From the NCBI RefSeq assembly GCF_018139145.2, contig NC_059480.1, positions 17,732,428-17,796,427 of the forward strand: a stretch of 64,000 nt of DNA, written 5' to 3'. The position numbers and the translations under genes were made by a program. Positions 50,916-61,139 of the stretch are shown piece after piece. The DNA comes from Gymnogyps californianus. Its lineage: Eukaryota > Chordata > Aves > Accipitriformes > Cathartidae. The notes beneath the pieces are model-generated. The model made no database searches and was not told where the DNA came from. It was given only the letters and a program-made list of their open reading frames with translations. How positions within the stretch are numbered: position 1 is the first letter of the stretch; each line of letters begins with the position of its first letter.

Positions 50916-50930
50916 GACAGTTATACTGTC
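50916..50930 (+). promoter_or_regulatory. TFRC: Triloop hairpin next to IRE B (Regnase-1/Roquin type)
   Basis: GACAGT/ACTGTC form a perfect six-pair stem closing a TAT triloop (50922-50924), a pyrimidine-purine-pyrimidine loop. It begins at the base after IRE B ends. Regnase-1 and Roquin recognise such triloops, and Regnase-1 is known to degrade mammalian Tfrc mRNA through its 3' UTR. Recognition of this hairpin is inferred from structure. Confidence 0.7.
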
Positions 50931-50937
50931 GTTTTTG

Positions 50938-50943
50938 AATAAA
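50938..50943 (+). terminator. TFRC: Internal AATAAA between IRE B and IRE C
   Basis: AATAAA follows the A/B pair by 22 nt. Cleavage here would give an mRNA with only IREs A and B plus the triloop hairpin. No strong downstream GU element is visible. Confidence 0.45.
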
Positions 50944-51433
50944 GCAGCATCTGCTATTACAATCAAACATGATACTGGAACTTTGCATTTAAAATAATGT
51001 AAACAGGCCCCTCAAAAAAAAAAGTTTTTTGAAAACTAGCAATTAAGCTTTCTGTGGCAAAAACACCCCTCTGGAAGAAACTCGAAGGTGTAAACCTGGT
51101 AGCAAGTCTCTGGGTTGCACTCCGAAGTGATCCTTGAAATACTGAAAACCTGGGTGGAAACTCAAATACTTAGAAATTCGGCTTCCCTGCAGTGTCCGTG
51201 CTCCTCTGTGGGCTTCGGACTCCCTCTTTGCCCCTCTTTCTGGACATGGTGTGCTTGCATGGGGAGCACAGCTTCCTTCCTGGCCCCAGCCCTGGTGGAG
51301 GGGCTCGCTGTGTAGCCCTAGCTCTGTCTGCAGCAACACACACAAATTTCTTGTGCCTCAGATTAGGCATTGGCCCAATTTTCAAATGGCAGCTTCCTGC
51401 AAACTTCCAGTACCTGATGTATCATGAAACCTA

Positions 51434-51464
51434 ACATTATCGGGAGCAGTGTCTTCCATAATGT
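51434..51464 (+). promoter_or_regulatory. TFRC: Iron-responsive element C
   Basis: Lower stem ACATTAT/ATAATGT (seven pairs), bulged C at 51441, upper stem GGGAG/CTTCC with one G-U pair, hexaloop CAGTGT at 51447-51452. Confidence 0.95.
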
Positions 51465-51500
51465 GTAAAGAACAAGGTAGTTTTTGCCTACCACGGTGTT

Positions 51501-51525
51501 ATATCGGAGGCAGTGACCTCCATAT
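51501..51525 (+). promoter_or_regulatory. TFRC: Iron-responsive element D
   Basis: Lower stem ATAT/ATAT, bulged C at 51505, upper stem GGAGG/CCTCC, hexaloop CAGTGA at 51511-51516. The lower stem is the shortest of the five. Confidence 0.93.
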
Positions 51526-51545
51526 GTTGCACTATGGGTGTATGT

Positions 51546-51574
51546 AATTATCGGGGACAGTGTTTCCCATAATT
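51546..51574 (+). promoter_or_regulatory. TFRC: Iron-responsive element E
   Basis: Lower stem AATTAT/ATAATT, bulged C at 51552, upper stem GGGGA/TTCCC with one G-U pair, hexaloop CAGTGT at 51558-51563. Confidence 0.95.
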
Positions 51575-52762
51575 GTTCTATGCTTATCATGCAATGTCAT
51601 CTGCAAAGCTTGATGGTTAGTATCTAACGTGGATCAACTTCCTGCAGTCCTATTTTTTCACTCTCCTGTGGTGATGCAGATACAAACTTTGGTCTGTTAT
51701 GTACTTCCCTAGACTCTACCTTCTCTGTATGCTGAACTGTTTCAAATAGCTGTGCTCTCTTGAAGTGGCTTCCTGCCTCCAGTCATGGGACTGGTGCTTG
51801 AATGTTTAGTGGAAACTAGACTAGTTAGACTGTGTGCTCTGTGATTTAGTAAACTTCCTTCAAATCAGTTACAAAGACTTGGGGAATTAAAGGTGAATGT
51901 AGGGCTTGGGGGCTGACTGCTGTCTGGAGGGCTCTGGTCACCGCTCTAGACGGGTGTGCGTACTACTTAAGAGGCTGGCCTGCTTTGGCACTGGGGCGAT
52001 GCTGGCGTGCATGCATGGGAAGCTGCTTGCTCCCCAGGTCTCGCTGGAAACTCCAGTCTTGCCTCCTGGATGTTGTGTGGAGGGGGGAAATCGGTGGCAC
52101 CTTTCTCATGGTGCCCCTCTGCTCTCTGACCTGAAGCGGAACACTGCTTCTGTGTGACACCTGCTGACTGTACTGCCTGTTCCCAAAAAGCAGCTGGCTG
52201 GCTCTCGCCAGCTCTGTACTCTGCAAACAGTTTGTTCTGGCGCTTAAACCTAAACCAAGTGAGTGACCTGAGCCCCAGCAGTAGTCCTTGAGGGAAAGAA
52301 CATTGTTCAGCTGGAGCAGAGACCTGGGCCTCCACAAGGAACGGGCAAGGACAAGCCCCCAGCCTAATTACTGAGCTCAGTGCTCACCAGCTGGGAGGGC
52401 TGGATTTTCATCTGTCTCTCTAGAAGCCTGATGCTCAGGCTTGTGCAACTCCTTGCTCTTCCTTAACTACCCTGCTGTCTCTGAGGCATGTGTACAGCTC
52501 TGTCTGTGTTACTGTTTCCTAGTGACACTGTTCTGGATGGCATTTAAGAGCTGCTGTCTGGGAGTCCTCACTGCAGTGTTTGCATGCATCTTGATGTCAG
52601 ACTTAATCATGCGCTTTATAGCCAGCAGGGAAAGACGAAGCCTGTCTCCTGGCTAGGCAGCACAACTGTGACTACTGGGATGTCAGGATGCCTTGCTCAG
52701 TGCTGTCATCTGACTGGTGTGGGGTGTGAAATTCTGTTTCTGGGTTACCTGCTGTCTGCTTG

Positions 52763-52768
52763 AATAAA
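52763..52768 (+). terminator. TFRC: Distal TFRC polyadenylation signal
   Basis: AATAAA in TTGAATAAAGTTTT, followed by pyrimidine-rich DNA. It lies downstream of all five IREs and is the expected main 3' end. Confidence 0.75.
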
Positions 52769-52789
52769 GTTTTAAAGCTTGAACACTCA

Positions 52790-54000
52790 ACTCCTCTCAT
52801 GGGTTCTTGCAAAGCCACGATGCTGTTGTGGCCACAGGTGAGCTCGGGCAGCTGGAGGGAGGCTGCTCTCCTGCCCCATCAGGGCTGGTAACTGGCAGCT
52901 TCGGTACCACCTTGTTGATGTGCAATAACAAGTCCAAACTTCACCATGCTGCTTGGCTCTGAGTCCTGCCTCACTGCAGGCGAGTGGGATGAGGACTCTG
53001 GCAATGAGGTGGAGGAGCAACGTATGCAAGTCCCCCAGCCACCCCTCTCCTTTCATGGCCACATCCTGCCTGCTGCCTCTCCGTCACCACGTTGACCCGA
53101 AAGAGCCTGCGGTGTTGGGGTGGATTTTGGGAGGAGGATGAAATGTCAGACTTCCCCCTGGCTGTGGCTTTGCAGGTCTCTGCTGGTGCGAAGGTGGCTG
53201 GGCAGGGCCGTGGGTGGCTGTGTCTGTGTCCCAGGAAGCCAGAGCTGTCCCCTGCCCCCTCACGCCATCCTGGAGCTCCCCTGCATCAAAGTGCAGATGG
53301 GTATCTGGTTACTGCTTAGAGCCCCAGAGAGCTCTGGTGGAGCAGGAGCTGCATCCCCAGCCCCGGAGGCCTGCTCAGGTGGGGCTGCACTGGTTTGGGG
53401 CTTTGCATTTTACATATGCGCAGCTCTTCTCTGCTGTCTTAGCCCATCCCTGGTGCCAGTCTCACCTCCTGCTTTACAAGCATCCCGTGAAGATGCAGCA
53501 TTTGGGGTGGGAGGCAGCTTCTCCAGGAGCCCTGCTCACTCCTTATGGGCTGTCCCGGCACAGCTCTGGTCCCTCCTCTTCCAACAGGGATGATTTACTT
53601 GTGGGAAACGCGTTGTTTCCCGCATCTCCCTGCCCAAACCTGGCAGGGCTCCTCTCCCTGCAGTGGCTGTGCAAAGCACCCCGAGAGGCAAGGCCGGGGC
53701 TGCGTGGAGCCCTGCTGCAGCCAGGCAGAGCCAGCCCCGCCGGGGCAGCAGGGAAGGGGGGGTGCAGCTCCTCCCCACGCACCCGAGGGCAAGAATTTGG
53801 GCTGCCCCTCGGCGGTGCAGGGCAGCCCGTGCCCCGTGTTCCGTTTCTCCCCGGTCCCTGCAGCGGAGCGCTCCCGGGGCCCGGCGCTGTTCCGCGGTGA
53901 GTCTGTCCGCGTCCGTTTGCGCGTGCACCTGTCTGTCCGTCTGTCCATCCCCGCGCCCTACTCCTCACCCATCCTCCTGCCCGTCCGTCCCCGCTCGGTC
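52790..54000. other. Intergenic DNA after TFRC
   Basis: No exon or repeat recognised. GC content climbs steadily from about 53.6 kb into the CpG island. The long minus-strand open frame that continues into the island is a by-product of high GC. Confidence 0.5.
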
Positions 54001-54101
54001 CGTCCGTACCCACCTCCCCGCTGTCCCGTCCCCCCCCCACCACTACCGTTACGTAAAGCGGCGACGCGGCGCCTTTAAGAGCGGGGCCGGGGGCCGGCCG
54101 G

Positions 54102-54988
54102 GTGCGCGCCGCCCCGGGAGCTCGCGCCGGCGGCAGGAGGAGGAGGCGGCAGCGGCGGCGGCAGCGGCGGCGCCGGGGCTTCAGCAGCGCGGCTCGGGGG
54201 GGCCGCGGCGGGGGGCGGCCCCGGGGGGGCTCCCCCAGCGTGCGGGGCCGGGGCGGGGCCGGGACCGCGTGCACCATCCGGGGGCAGGGGGCGAGCGGGG
54301 CCCCGGGGGTGCCGGAGGGCGGGGGGCTGAGCCCGGGGGTGCCGGAGGGCGGCGGGGTGGCCCCGGGGGTGCAGGAGGAGGGGGGCTTCTCCCGGGGGGT
54401 GCAGGAGGCGGGGCTGGGGGCGTTGCCCCGCGGCCAGGAGCTGGTGGCCGGCGGCGGGGAGCCGGGCGGCGGCGGGGGGCCGGGCCGGTGGCACTGGGTG
54501 CCGCTGGGGGAGCGGACGGGCCTGCAGGAGTGGGGCGAGCGGCCCGGGCCGGTCACCGCCATCGGCAGCCCCAAGCCGGGCGCGGAGCCGCGGCGGCCCC
54601 GGGAGCGGGGGGCGGCCCGGGCTCGGCGGCGGGCGCGGGGCGCGGAGGAAGCGGCGGCGGGGGAAGCGGGGGGCAGTCCCGGGGCGCAGCCCCCGCGGCG
54701 GGCGCGGGGCGCCGTGCGGGGGTGCAGGAGTACGGCCCCAAAGTCGGGCAGGAGCAGGGCCTGAGCCGGCGGGCGCAGCAGGAGCGGGGCGGGGGGCGGC
54801 GGGAGGTGAGCCCCCCGGCCCGCGCCCGCTGGTGGGTGCGGCGGGGCCGGCAGGAGGAGGGGGAGGCGCGGGGCGGGGTGCAGGAGGAGGGCGAGCTCTA
54901 CCCGGGGGAGCAGGAGCACCCCGGCGGCACCCCCGGCACGCAGACGCCGGCACACCACCAGAGCCGCAGGAGGGCTGCCCGGGTGTGA
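54102..54988 (+). CDS. Unassigned GC-rich ORF with decapeptide repeats, possible one-base frame break
   Basis: I do not recognise this protein and the coding claim is tentative. One frame is open from ATG 54102 to a stop at 54764; another is open up to a stop at 54988. In the first frame four consecutive 30-nt units (54302-54421) encode decapeptides of the form PGV(P/Q)E(G/E)GG, followed by a GLQEWGERPGPV segment. After about 54720 the same kind of motif (GVQEYGPKVGQ, then GVQEEGELYPGEQEHPGG) appears in the other frame. A protein spanning both needs a one-base shift between roughly 54590 and 54720, where G/C runs make a sequencing deletion plausible. Composition is Gly/Arg/Glu/Gln/Pro-rich and probably disordered. 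The minus strand is also open here, so a purely compositional origin is a real alternative. Confidence 0.25.
54302..54421 (+). repeat. Four tandem 30-nt units
   Basis: Units at 54302-54331, 54332-54361, 54362-54391 and 54392-54421 begin CCCGGGGGTG (first three) or CCGGGGGGTG (last) and continue (C/A)GGAGG. The unit length is a multiple of three, so the frame is kept. The first two are nearly identical and the last two carry CAG in place of CCG. Confidence 0.85.
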
Positions 54989-55794
54989 GGCCGGATCTGG
55001 CACCCGGTGCCCGCCGCCTGTCCGCGGGGGATCCCACCCGGGACCCGGCCGCCGCTGGCGTCGATCGGCGCACCCCGCCCTGGCAGGCGGGCGGGCGCAT
55101 CCTGCCTGGCATGCAGGCTGTCCGGAGCGCCGCCGTGCCCGTCCTCTCCCCGTGGTGACGCTGCAGACCCGACGCAGGATGCAGTGGCGGTGAGCGCAGA
55201 GGTAAGGAGTGAGGCGCGACCCCTTGCTGGGGGGCGACGCAAGGGGCAGGGGGGGTTCGGGGTTTGGGGTTTGGCACTGCCCAGGTCGGCGTCTGCGTCT
55301 GCCCGCTGCGCCTCACCGGGCGTTGCTGGCACCGTGCCCTGCAGCACTGCGGGCTGCCAGTGCTGCCGTCGTGCCCAGGCACTGCGGGGCTGCTGAACCA
55401 CGGCCGGCAGCACGCCCGACCCCCCTGCTCGTGCATGCCAGGGCAGAGCAGGCAGTGGGGTCTGGTGCGAGTGGGTGCGCGGTGCCCTTGAACCCTCCCA
55501 AACGGCAGCGGAAGCCGGGGGAAGGTTTTTTTTTCCTGGAGAAAAGGCGGCTTTGCTCTTCTCTTCCCTGGGAGCTCTGGCGCTGAACAGAGGATCCTTG
55601 TCCTCCGGGGCCGGCCCTGCGCCTCGGGGTGTTGTGCTGCTGCTGAAACCCGGAGCAGCGGTGAGGTGCGGGGAGTCTGTCTGCCGGCTTGGCGGGCAGC
55701 ACCGCAGCTGTGTCCAACCACATTGTGGCAGGTTTTTCTCTAAATGCTCAGGACCCTTTGGGTACTTTTGGTCTTTGTTGGTTTTGCTTTTTTT

Positions 55795-55800
55795 AATAAA
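55795..55800 (+). terminator. AATAAA downstream of the 54-kb CpG island
   Basis: AATAAA in TTTTTTAATAAAACC, about 800 bp after the stop at 54988. It would serve a short plus-strand transcript from the island if one exists. Confidence 0.35.
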
Positions 55801-55819
55801 ACCTTTTAGTTAAACCTGG

Positions 55820-58800
55820 TAAGGTGGTGCCGACAGCCCAGGCTAGGACCCCATCTCGCCGGGAGGACCCTGCTCAGCTTCTCCCGGCACGGTCGGACCC
55901 CTTGCCTGCTCTGTAAGCGGCAGCTGGGGAGGGGGGCTTGCAGGTGGCTGGAGGAGCCCAGGCAGGGGCAGCGTCTCTGCCCGCAGAACTGCCGCGAGCC
56001 AGAGGCTGTGCCGGGGCTGGGCCGTCTGGGCAGGGCAGGCCGGGGCAGAGCCTGGCGCTGGTGCTTCCCCACGCACCCGTCTCCCTGGGGCCGCCTTGGC
56101 GCAGCATTCCCCGTGGTGCCCCGGTGCCGCTGGGCTCTGGCATGGGCTTGCTGCCCTGCAAGGTGGGTCCCCCCTCATCAGGTGCTGCGGGCTCTGGGGG
56201 TCGTGCATCCCCCCCTTACTCAGCCCTTTGCTGAGCTGGCTCAGGGCAAAGCCCTTTAACAAAGGTTTTCAGTGCTAGGCTTTGCAAAACTCTCCTAAAA
56301 ACAGGATGTGCCTGGAGGGGTGTCTCTGAGCAGGTCTGCACTGCTGGGCCCCTCTTTAGGGACAGGGTCCAGGACGGACCCTGGGTGCTGCGGGCCCACC
56401 TTTGGCTGCAGCCCTGGTCCCACCGCCGGCCCCAAGCGCGCTGCTCCCCGCAGGGAGCGGGGCAGAAGCAGCCTCTGCACCCCCCATCCCGCCGCGCCGA
56501 GGCCCGGGGGTGTGGGGTGGGGGCCGCGCAGGCTGTGCAACCTGTTACCAACCCCTGGAGCTACCCGGTATTTGTTAGTCCAGTATTCGTTAGTGCAGGG
56601 TGTGGGCCAGCCCTGCCGGTAGGGTATTGTGGGTATGGCTGGGGGAGCTGGCGATGCCTTCCTCCTCCTCCTCCGGCAGCTGCCAGCCTGCTGTCCCGCC
56701 ATGACTGAGCCTCCCCCCGGGCATGGGGGGCCTTCGTGGGCAGAGGAGCAGCCCCCCGCGGGACCAGGAACTGCTGTGGGCTTGTAGCCGAGCCCTGTCC
56801 CAGCCACCCTGCAGACCAGACCTCGCTCTGTGCCTCATTTTCCTCCTGAGAGGCCCTGTCCTGACCCTGGAGCACTGGGGTTTTGACTCCAATCATGCCC
56901 ACGAGGGATGGTAGCCGGCTGGGGCAAAGCATACTGGGGGGCATTACCCACTCGTGTGGGGTTTGGGGAGCAGGAGGGGGCTCTGCCCCACACACAGCCC
57001 CCAATGGGACAGGAAGGCTTTAAGGAGAAAGTCTTGCTCCAGCCCTCTGCTGAGCGGCTCCAGAGGTGGCACTGCCCATGCCGCAGCCTGGCTAATTAGG
57101 CTGCTGTCATTAGTGCTAATGACCAGCAGATGCTGGATGGTCTGGCCAGGGTGCTGCTCTGCTCTGGTGCTGGGGAAGTGGGGCGGTTTAGCTTTTGCCC
57201 CCCCCACCTCCAGGGGTCCCACCTCTCCTGCTCCCAGCACAGAGGGGAGATGCTGCGGCATGGACATGGCTTTGTGCCTATCTGGCCTGAGACCTGGCAA
57301 ACTCATTTCATGCTAAGTGCAGCCCACCCCGAGGGATGGGGGTACCGCTGGCAGCACCCCTAGGGCAGAGGGGCCAGTTGGACCCAGAGCTCAGGGCGCG
57401 TGCTGGTGTCCCCCTTCCCTGGCAGGACCGGGGGCAATGGCCACCCGTGCTCCAGGGAGGTGGGGGGGCAGCTCCACAAAAGCTTTTTCAGCTGCCTGGG
57501 CAGGGCAGGGGGTGCCCTGGGTGTGGGGAGACGCTCCCAGCCCTTAGCTCCCAAGGGGTCTGGAGGGTCCAGGGTGGGCAGATGCGGGGTGCCGGGCTGG
57601 GGGCCCCATCCTGACCTCTCCTTCCCACTTCGCCCCAGAGGGACTCCACGGCCGGTGTCATTGCAGCCCTGCCAGCCCCATGGCTGAGCCCTGATGCCGT
57701 GCCCCCTCGCACACCACCCAGCTTGCTGCGACACTGGGGCTGGCACTGCCGAGGGACCCCCGCAGCGCCGCCACCGCGGCCCAGGTGAGACGAGCGCCGG
57801 GGCCAGCGGGCACAAACCAGCCTTGCACTGGGGCAGGGTGGCAGCGTCCCCGGGGGCAGTGACGCCAAGGCTTGGTGATGCCAAGCCCGCTGCCCTCTCC
57901 CGCTCCGTGGCACTGCCTGCGGGCACAGAGCCGAAGGCAGGCGGTGTGGGCAGGGTGCTGTGGGCGCCGGGGGGTGTTGCTTTGCCTGCTTGTCCCCCAA
58001 AACACCGCGCTGTGTCCCTGCCTTGGTGGGAGACCTCGGGGCCGAGGTGGGGATCAGCTACAGGGTTGGCAATTCCTGCCTGTCCCCTACCCGCGCCGTG
58101 GAGCCAGGAGGCAGAAGACAGGCTCAGCCCGCCCTGGCTCGACCTGCGGAGGGGATTTAGTGGAGGAAAGAGGCTTAGGGAGGGGATTGGGGTTGCACCG
58201 GGCTCTGTCAGGGTGGGGGGGGCCCCCCCACTCAGCTGCATCTCCTCCTTGGGCGGCTGCTGCTGCAGGCAGGGGCTCAGAGTGGGGAATGCTCAGTGCC
58301 GGCAGGCAGGATCAGGCCATGGGGCCAGGCTCTAGGAGCCCGGAGACAGCAGCGAGGGGGAACCTGGCACCCCGGCCTCCCCGGCCACCCCCGCCGCAGG
58401 GGTCACCAGCCCTCCGTGCTGGACCCCCAAGACCTCCTGCTTGCCCGAGCCGGCCGAGCAAGCAGCATCAGGTGCCAGCACCGAGGGAGGCAAAACACTC
58501 ACCGGTACGGGGTGCCGCGGGGGGGCCTGGGGTGGCGCAATCTAGCGAGGGGCTGGAGACGGTCCCCAGGGAGCCGGGTGGTAGCAGCATCCCGGGGGTG
58601 GGCAGGATGCAGCCAGCAGCCCGGTCTCTGGTGGGAGCAGGGTGCGTTTGTATGCGTGGGTATGTGCATGCCCGCACGCCTGCGCCATGGCGGCCGGCCG
58701 GGGAGTGTGTCACCACAATTTGGGGCCGCCCCCGGGGCCCCGCCAGGGCTGAGCGAGCCAGCCTGGGGTGCTGCTGCGGCCGCCCTGCTGCCGCCGCAGC

Positions 58801-60830
58801 TGGTGAGATCACTTCCAGGTGACATGGCCGCCAGGAAGGTGGCAGACAGGCTCTGACAGTGAGCGGGTGATGTGCCGGAGGTGAGTGGGGGACCTCGTCC
58901 CCCTCTGGGAGCTTGTTTTGGGGACCCGCCGCTTTCCGGGGTCCTCTGTGCGGGGTGGTGGACGCAGGGCACGGGGGATGCTGCAGCCCCCGTCCCCAGG
59001 GATGCTGGAAGGAATGCGGGGCCAAGCGTGGTGTCCAAGAGGGCTGGGGAGGTCCGGTGTTCCCATGGAGGGGAGGGACACCCTGTGGTCACTGTGACTG
59101 TTGCTGCCCTGGAGGGCAGGGGACAGCACACCCCATCCGGCGGCTGTCATTGTGGTGGGAGTCCCCCCAGGGTGGGAATTGGAGGCAGGTGGGTCAGGGG
59201 TGGCATGGCACCATGCCATCCATCCTCTTGCAGGGACTTTGTCGTTTGGGTTTCAGCTGAGCCTGGGCAGGCCAGGAGGACCTAATGCATTGGGAGGTGA
59301 CCCAAATCCGTGCCCAGGGCTGTGGGGACAGGGGTTGTCCCCTGTCGGCTTGGGGACCCCGCAGCATCGCTCTTGCTGGGCAGGCTGGTGAGGGTTTCGG
59401 GGCAGCACGGGGCAGCTGGGGCTGGAGGGAAGGTGGCATAGCACGTGCATCAGTCACCGGCCCGCGGCGTGCCAGCACGGTGACGCCGGCGGGCCGCGCG
59501 CGGGGGCGGCTCGCTGCTCCCACGCCGCGGGCTCAGCCCGCCTCGGCTCCGCGGCTGAGCTCACCTCCATGGTATTGCAGGAGGAGCCACCGAGGGGCTG
59601 CCCCCGCCTGGCCCCCCCCAGCCCCCCAAGCTGGGGTGGGTGCCCCCTGGGATTGGGGGTGTTTCTCCGCGGGGGGGGGGGTGGGGGGGGGGGTGGTGCA
59701 GGATGGGCTCGTGCCCCCTGCCCTGGCATGGTGACAGCCTGGTGTCACTCCTCTAGCTATGCCAGGGTCTTGGGGGATTGGGGGGGGGGGTGGCAGGGAG
59801 GGGGGGGAGCATCAAGGGGGTTGTGGGGGCGCTTCTAGGAGTCAGGACGGGGCATCGTGCCCCCGTGGCATTGGCATGAAGAGCAAATTGGTCTCTGGGG
59901 CTGTGCCATGCCCCAAAGGACAGGCAGGTCCCAGGGGACTGTGGGGGGGCTGCAGGGGCCCCCTCTGGTTTCAGCCTGCTTGCAGTTCTGGCCCAGGGGG
60001 CTCAGAGAGGGGCTGCGGCCGGGCGGTGTTGGGGTACGGGTCAGTCCCGATGTGCAGGTGGGGGATTCTCCATCCGGGGGGGGATGGCGGCTTCCCAGTG
60101 CCACCTGCCCCTGCTAGGGGCTGTGCCTGGTGCAGCGCCTGGCAGAGTTCTGGGAGTCCCCCAGCTCCCTGCGAGGGGGTGAGGGGAGAGGACTGACCCT
60201 GGGAGGAGTCCTCCTGGCGTGCCCCCCAGGCCACCATCCCGGCAGTGCCTGCCGGGGCCTGGCTGCTCTCCCGGCCCTGTCGTGCTTGCGCCAACGCTGC
60301 CGGGTTGCTGCGGAGCAGCCATCTTCCCGGCACATCCCATCCCCCTCTGCCGGCGCAGGGAAGCGGGAGGGATGCTGCCAGCCCCGGAGCCCTCCCCACC
60401 CCTCCGCAGGTGCCCAGGAGGGGGGGTGCAGTGCCTCCTCACCCACCCTGCTTGCCACAGAGCCCTGGCTGCTGGACAATGCTTCCCCCCTCATCCTCCT
60501 CCTCCTCCACCCGGCTGCCTGCACCGCATCCCTGCTGGCGGGCTGCACCGTGCCGGGGTGGGGGGAGAAGGAGGCTGCGAGCGTGGCGCTGGGGCTGGCA
60601 GTGATGCCACCGCCTCTCCGCTCGGGTGCCGGAGCGGGGACAGCAGGCAGGCAGTTGGGCTGCTGAGCCAGGAGGAAGACAGCGGTGCCAGGCTGGGATT
60701 GGGGTGAGGACAGGCGCTCAAGGGGCTGCCCCTCCTTCTCTTTTCCCCGTCTCCTCTGCATCCTTCCATCCCTCCCTCCCCTCCATCACCGTCACGGTCA
60801 CCTTCACCCTCTCGCTGTTTTCCGGAACTG
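55820..60830. other. Very GC-rich DNA between the CpG island and the first TNK2-like exon
   Basis: Probably TNK2 5' intron or upstream DNA. Donor-like sites occur (GCCCAG|GTGAGA near 57784, GCCGGAG|GTGAGT near 58880), but no partner exon could be confirmed. G-homopolymers include 59671-59693 (broken by one T) and a run near 59780-59790. Open frames of 100-300 aa on both strands are compositional. Confidence 0.45.
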
Positions 60831-60954
60831 CAGCAACTTTCTGCCATGTGATCCTGAGCCTGGCTCCAGCCCTCACCACCCCCAGGCAGGCGCGGGCGTC
60901 TCCGCAGAGCCCCTCGCTCGTCGCCACGCTGCAGCCGCCACCGCCGCCCCGGCC

Positions 60955-61131
60955 ATGGGCGAGAGATGCGACTACCAGCGCCTGAGCAGCGCCGAGGAGG
61001 AGGAGGAGATGCTTGGCTCCCTGCCCCACAGCTTCTCGGACAGCACCGGGCAGCGGGCCCTGCGGCCGGGCAGCGGGCACCCCATGCCGTCCCCCCGGCA
61101 GGACATCGCCCCGGGCATGCCATGCCGGCGG
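60955..61131 (+). CDS. TNK2: Candidate alternative first coding exon of TNK2 (ACK1)
   Basis: ATG at 60955 opens a 59-codon exon that ends in phase 0 at 61131 before GTCAGT (a weaker donor than GTRAGT). The peptide starts MGERCDYQRLSSAEEEEE. As I recall, a long mammalian TNK2 isoform starts with a similar MGER-xYQRL segment ahead of its usual N-terminus, and TNK2 is the next gene after TFRC in this orientation in human. A polypyrimidine tract and CAG at 60831-60833 could be the acceptor of this exon. TNK2 is a non-receptor tyrosine kinase with SAM-like, kinase, SH3 and CRIB domains; none of these lies in the window, so the assignment rests on the N-terminus and synteny. Confidence 0.55.
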
Positions 61132-61139
61132 GTCAGTGT

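Larger units (their letters stand above)
50026..52785 (+). promoter_or_regulatory. TFRC: TFRC 3' UTR with iron-regulated stability region
   Basis: A 2.76-kb UTR running from the stop to the distal AATAAA at 52763-52768. The regulatory core (50834-51574) contains five iron-responsive elements in two groups: A and B 22 nt apart, then a gap of about 520 nt, then C, D and E within 140 nt. This mirrors the five-IRE layout known for vertebrate TFRC mRNA: IRP1/2 binding in low iron protects the transcript from endonucleolytic decay. The remaining sequence shows no gene. Confidence 0.92.
54000..55210 (+). promoter_or_regulatory. CpG island with candidate transcription start and first exon
   Basis: About 1.2 kb of extreme GC and CpG density. 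A GCGCCTTTAAGAGCG motif at about 54068-54082 could be a weak TATA-like element. Good plus-strand donors are GGGAG|GTGAGC near 54807 and AGAG|GTAAGG at about 55200. Two readings fit: the first exon(s) of TNK2, which has distant 5' non-coding exons in mammals, or the promoter of a separate small GC-rich gene ending at the AATAAA of 55795. The sequence alone does not decide. Confidence 0.55.

Noticed and set aside
53543..55721. Long overlapping minus-strand open frames (486 and 548 residues), Pro/Arg/Ala-rich
   Set aside because: Stop codons are scarce by chance in such GC-rich DNA; there is no minus-strand polyadenylation signal and no family resemblance. The plus strand has the better promoter, donor and AATAAA context.
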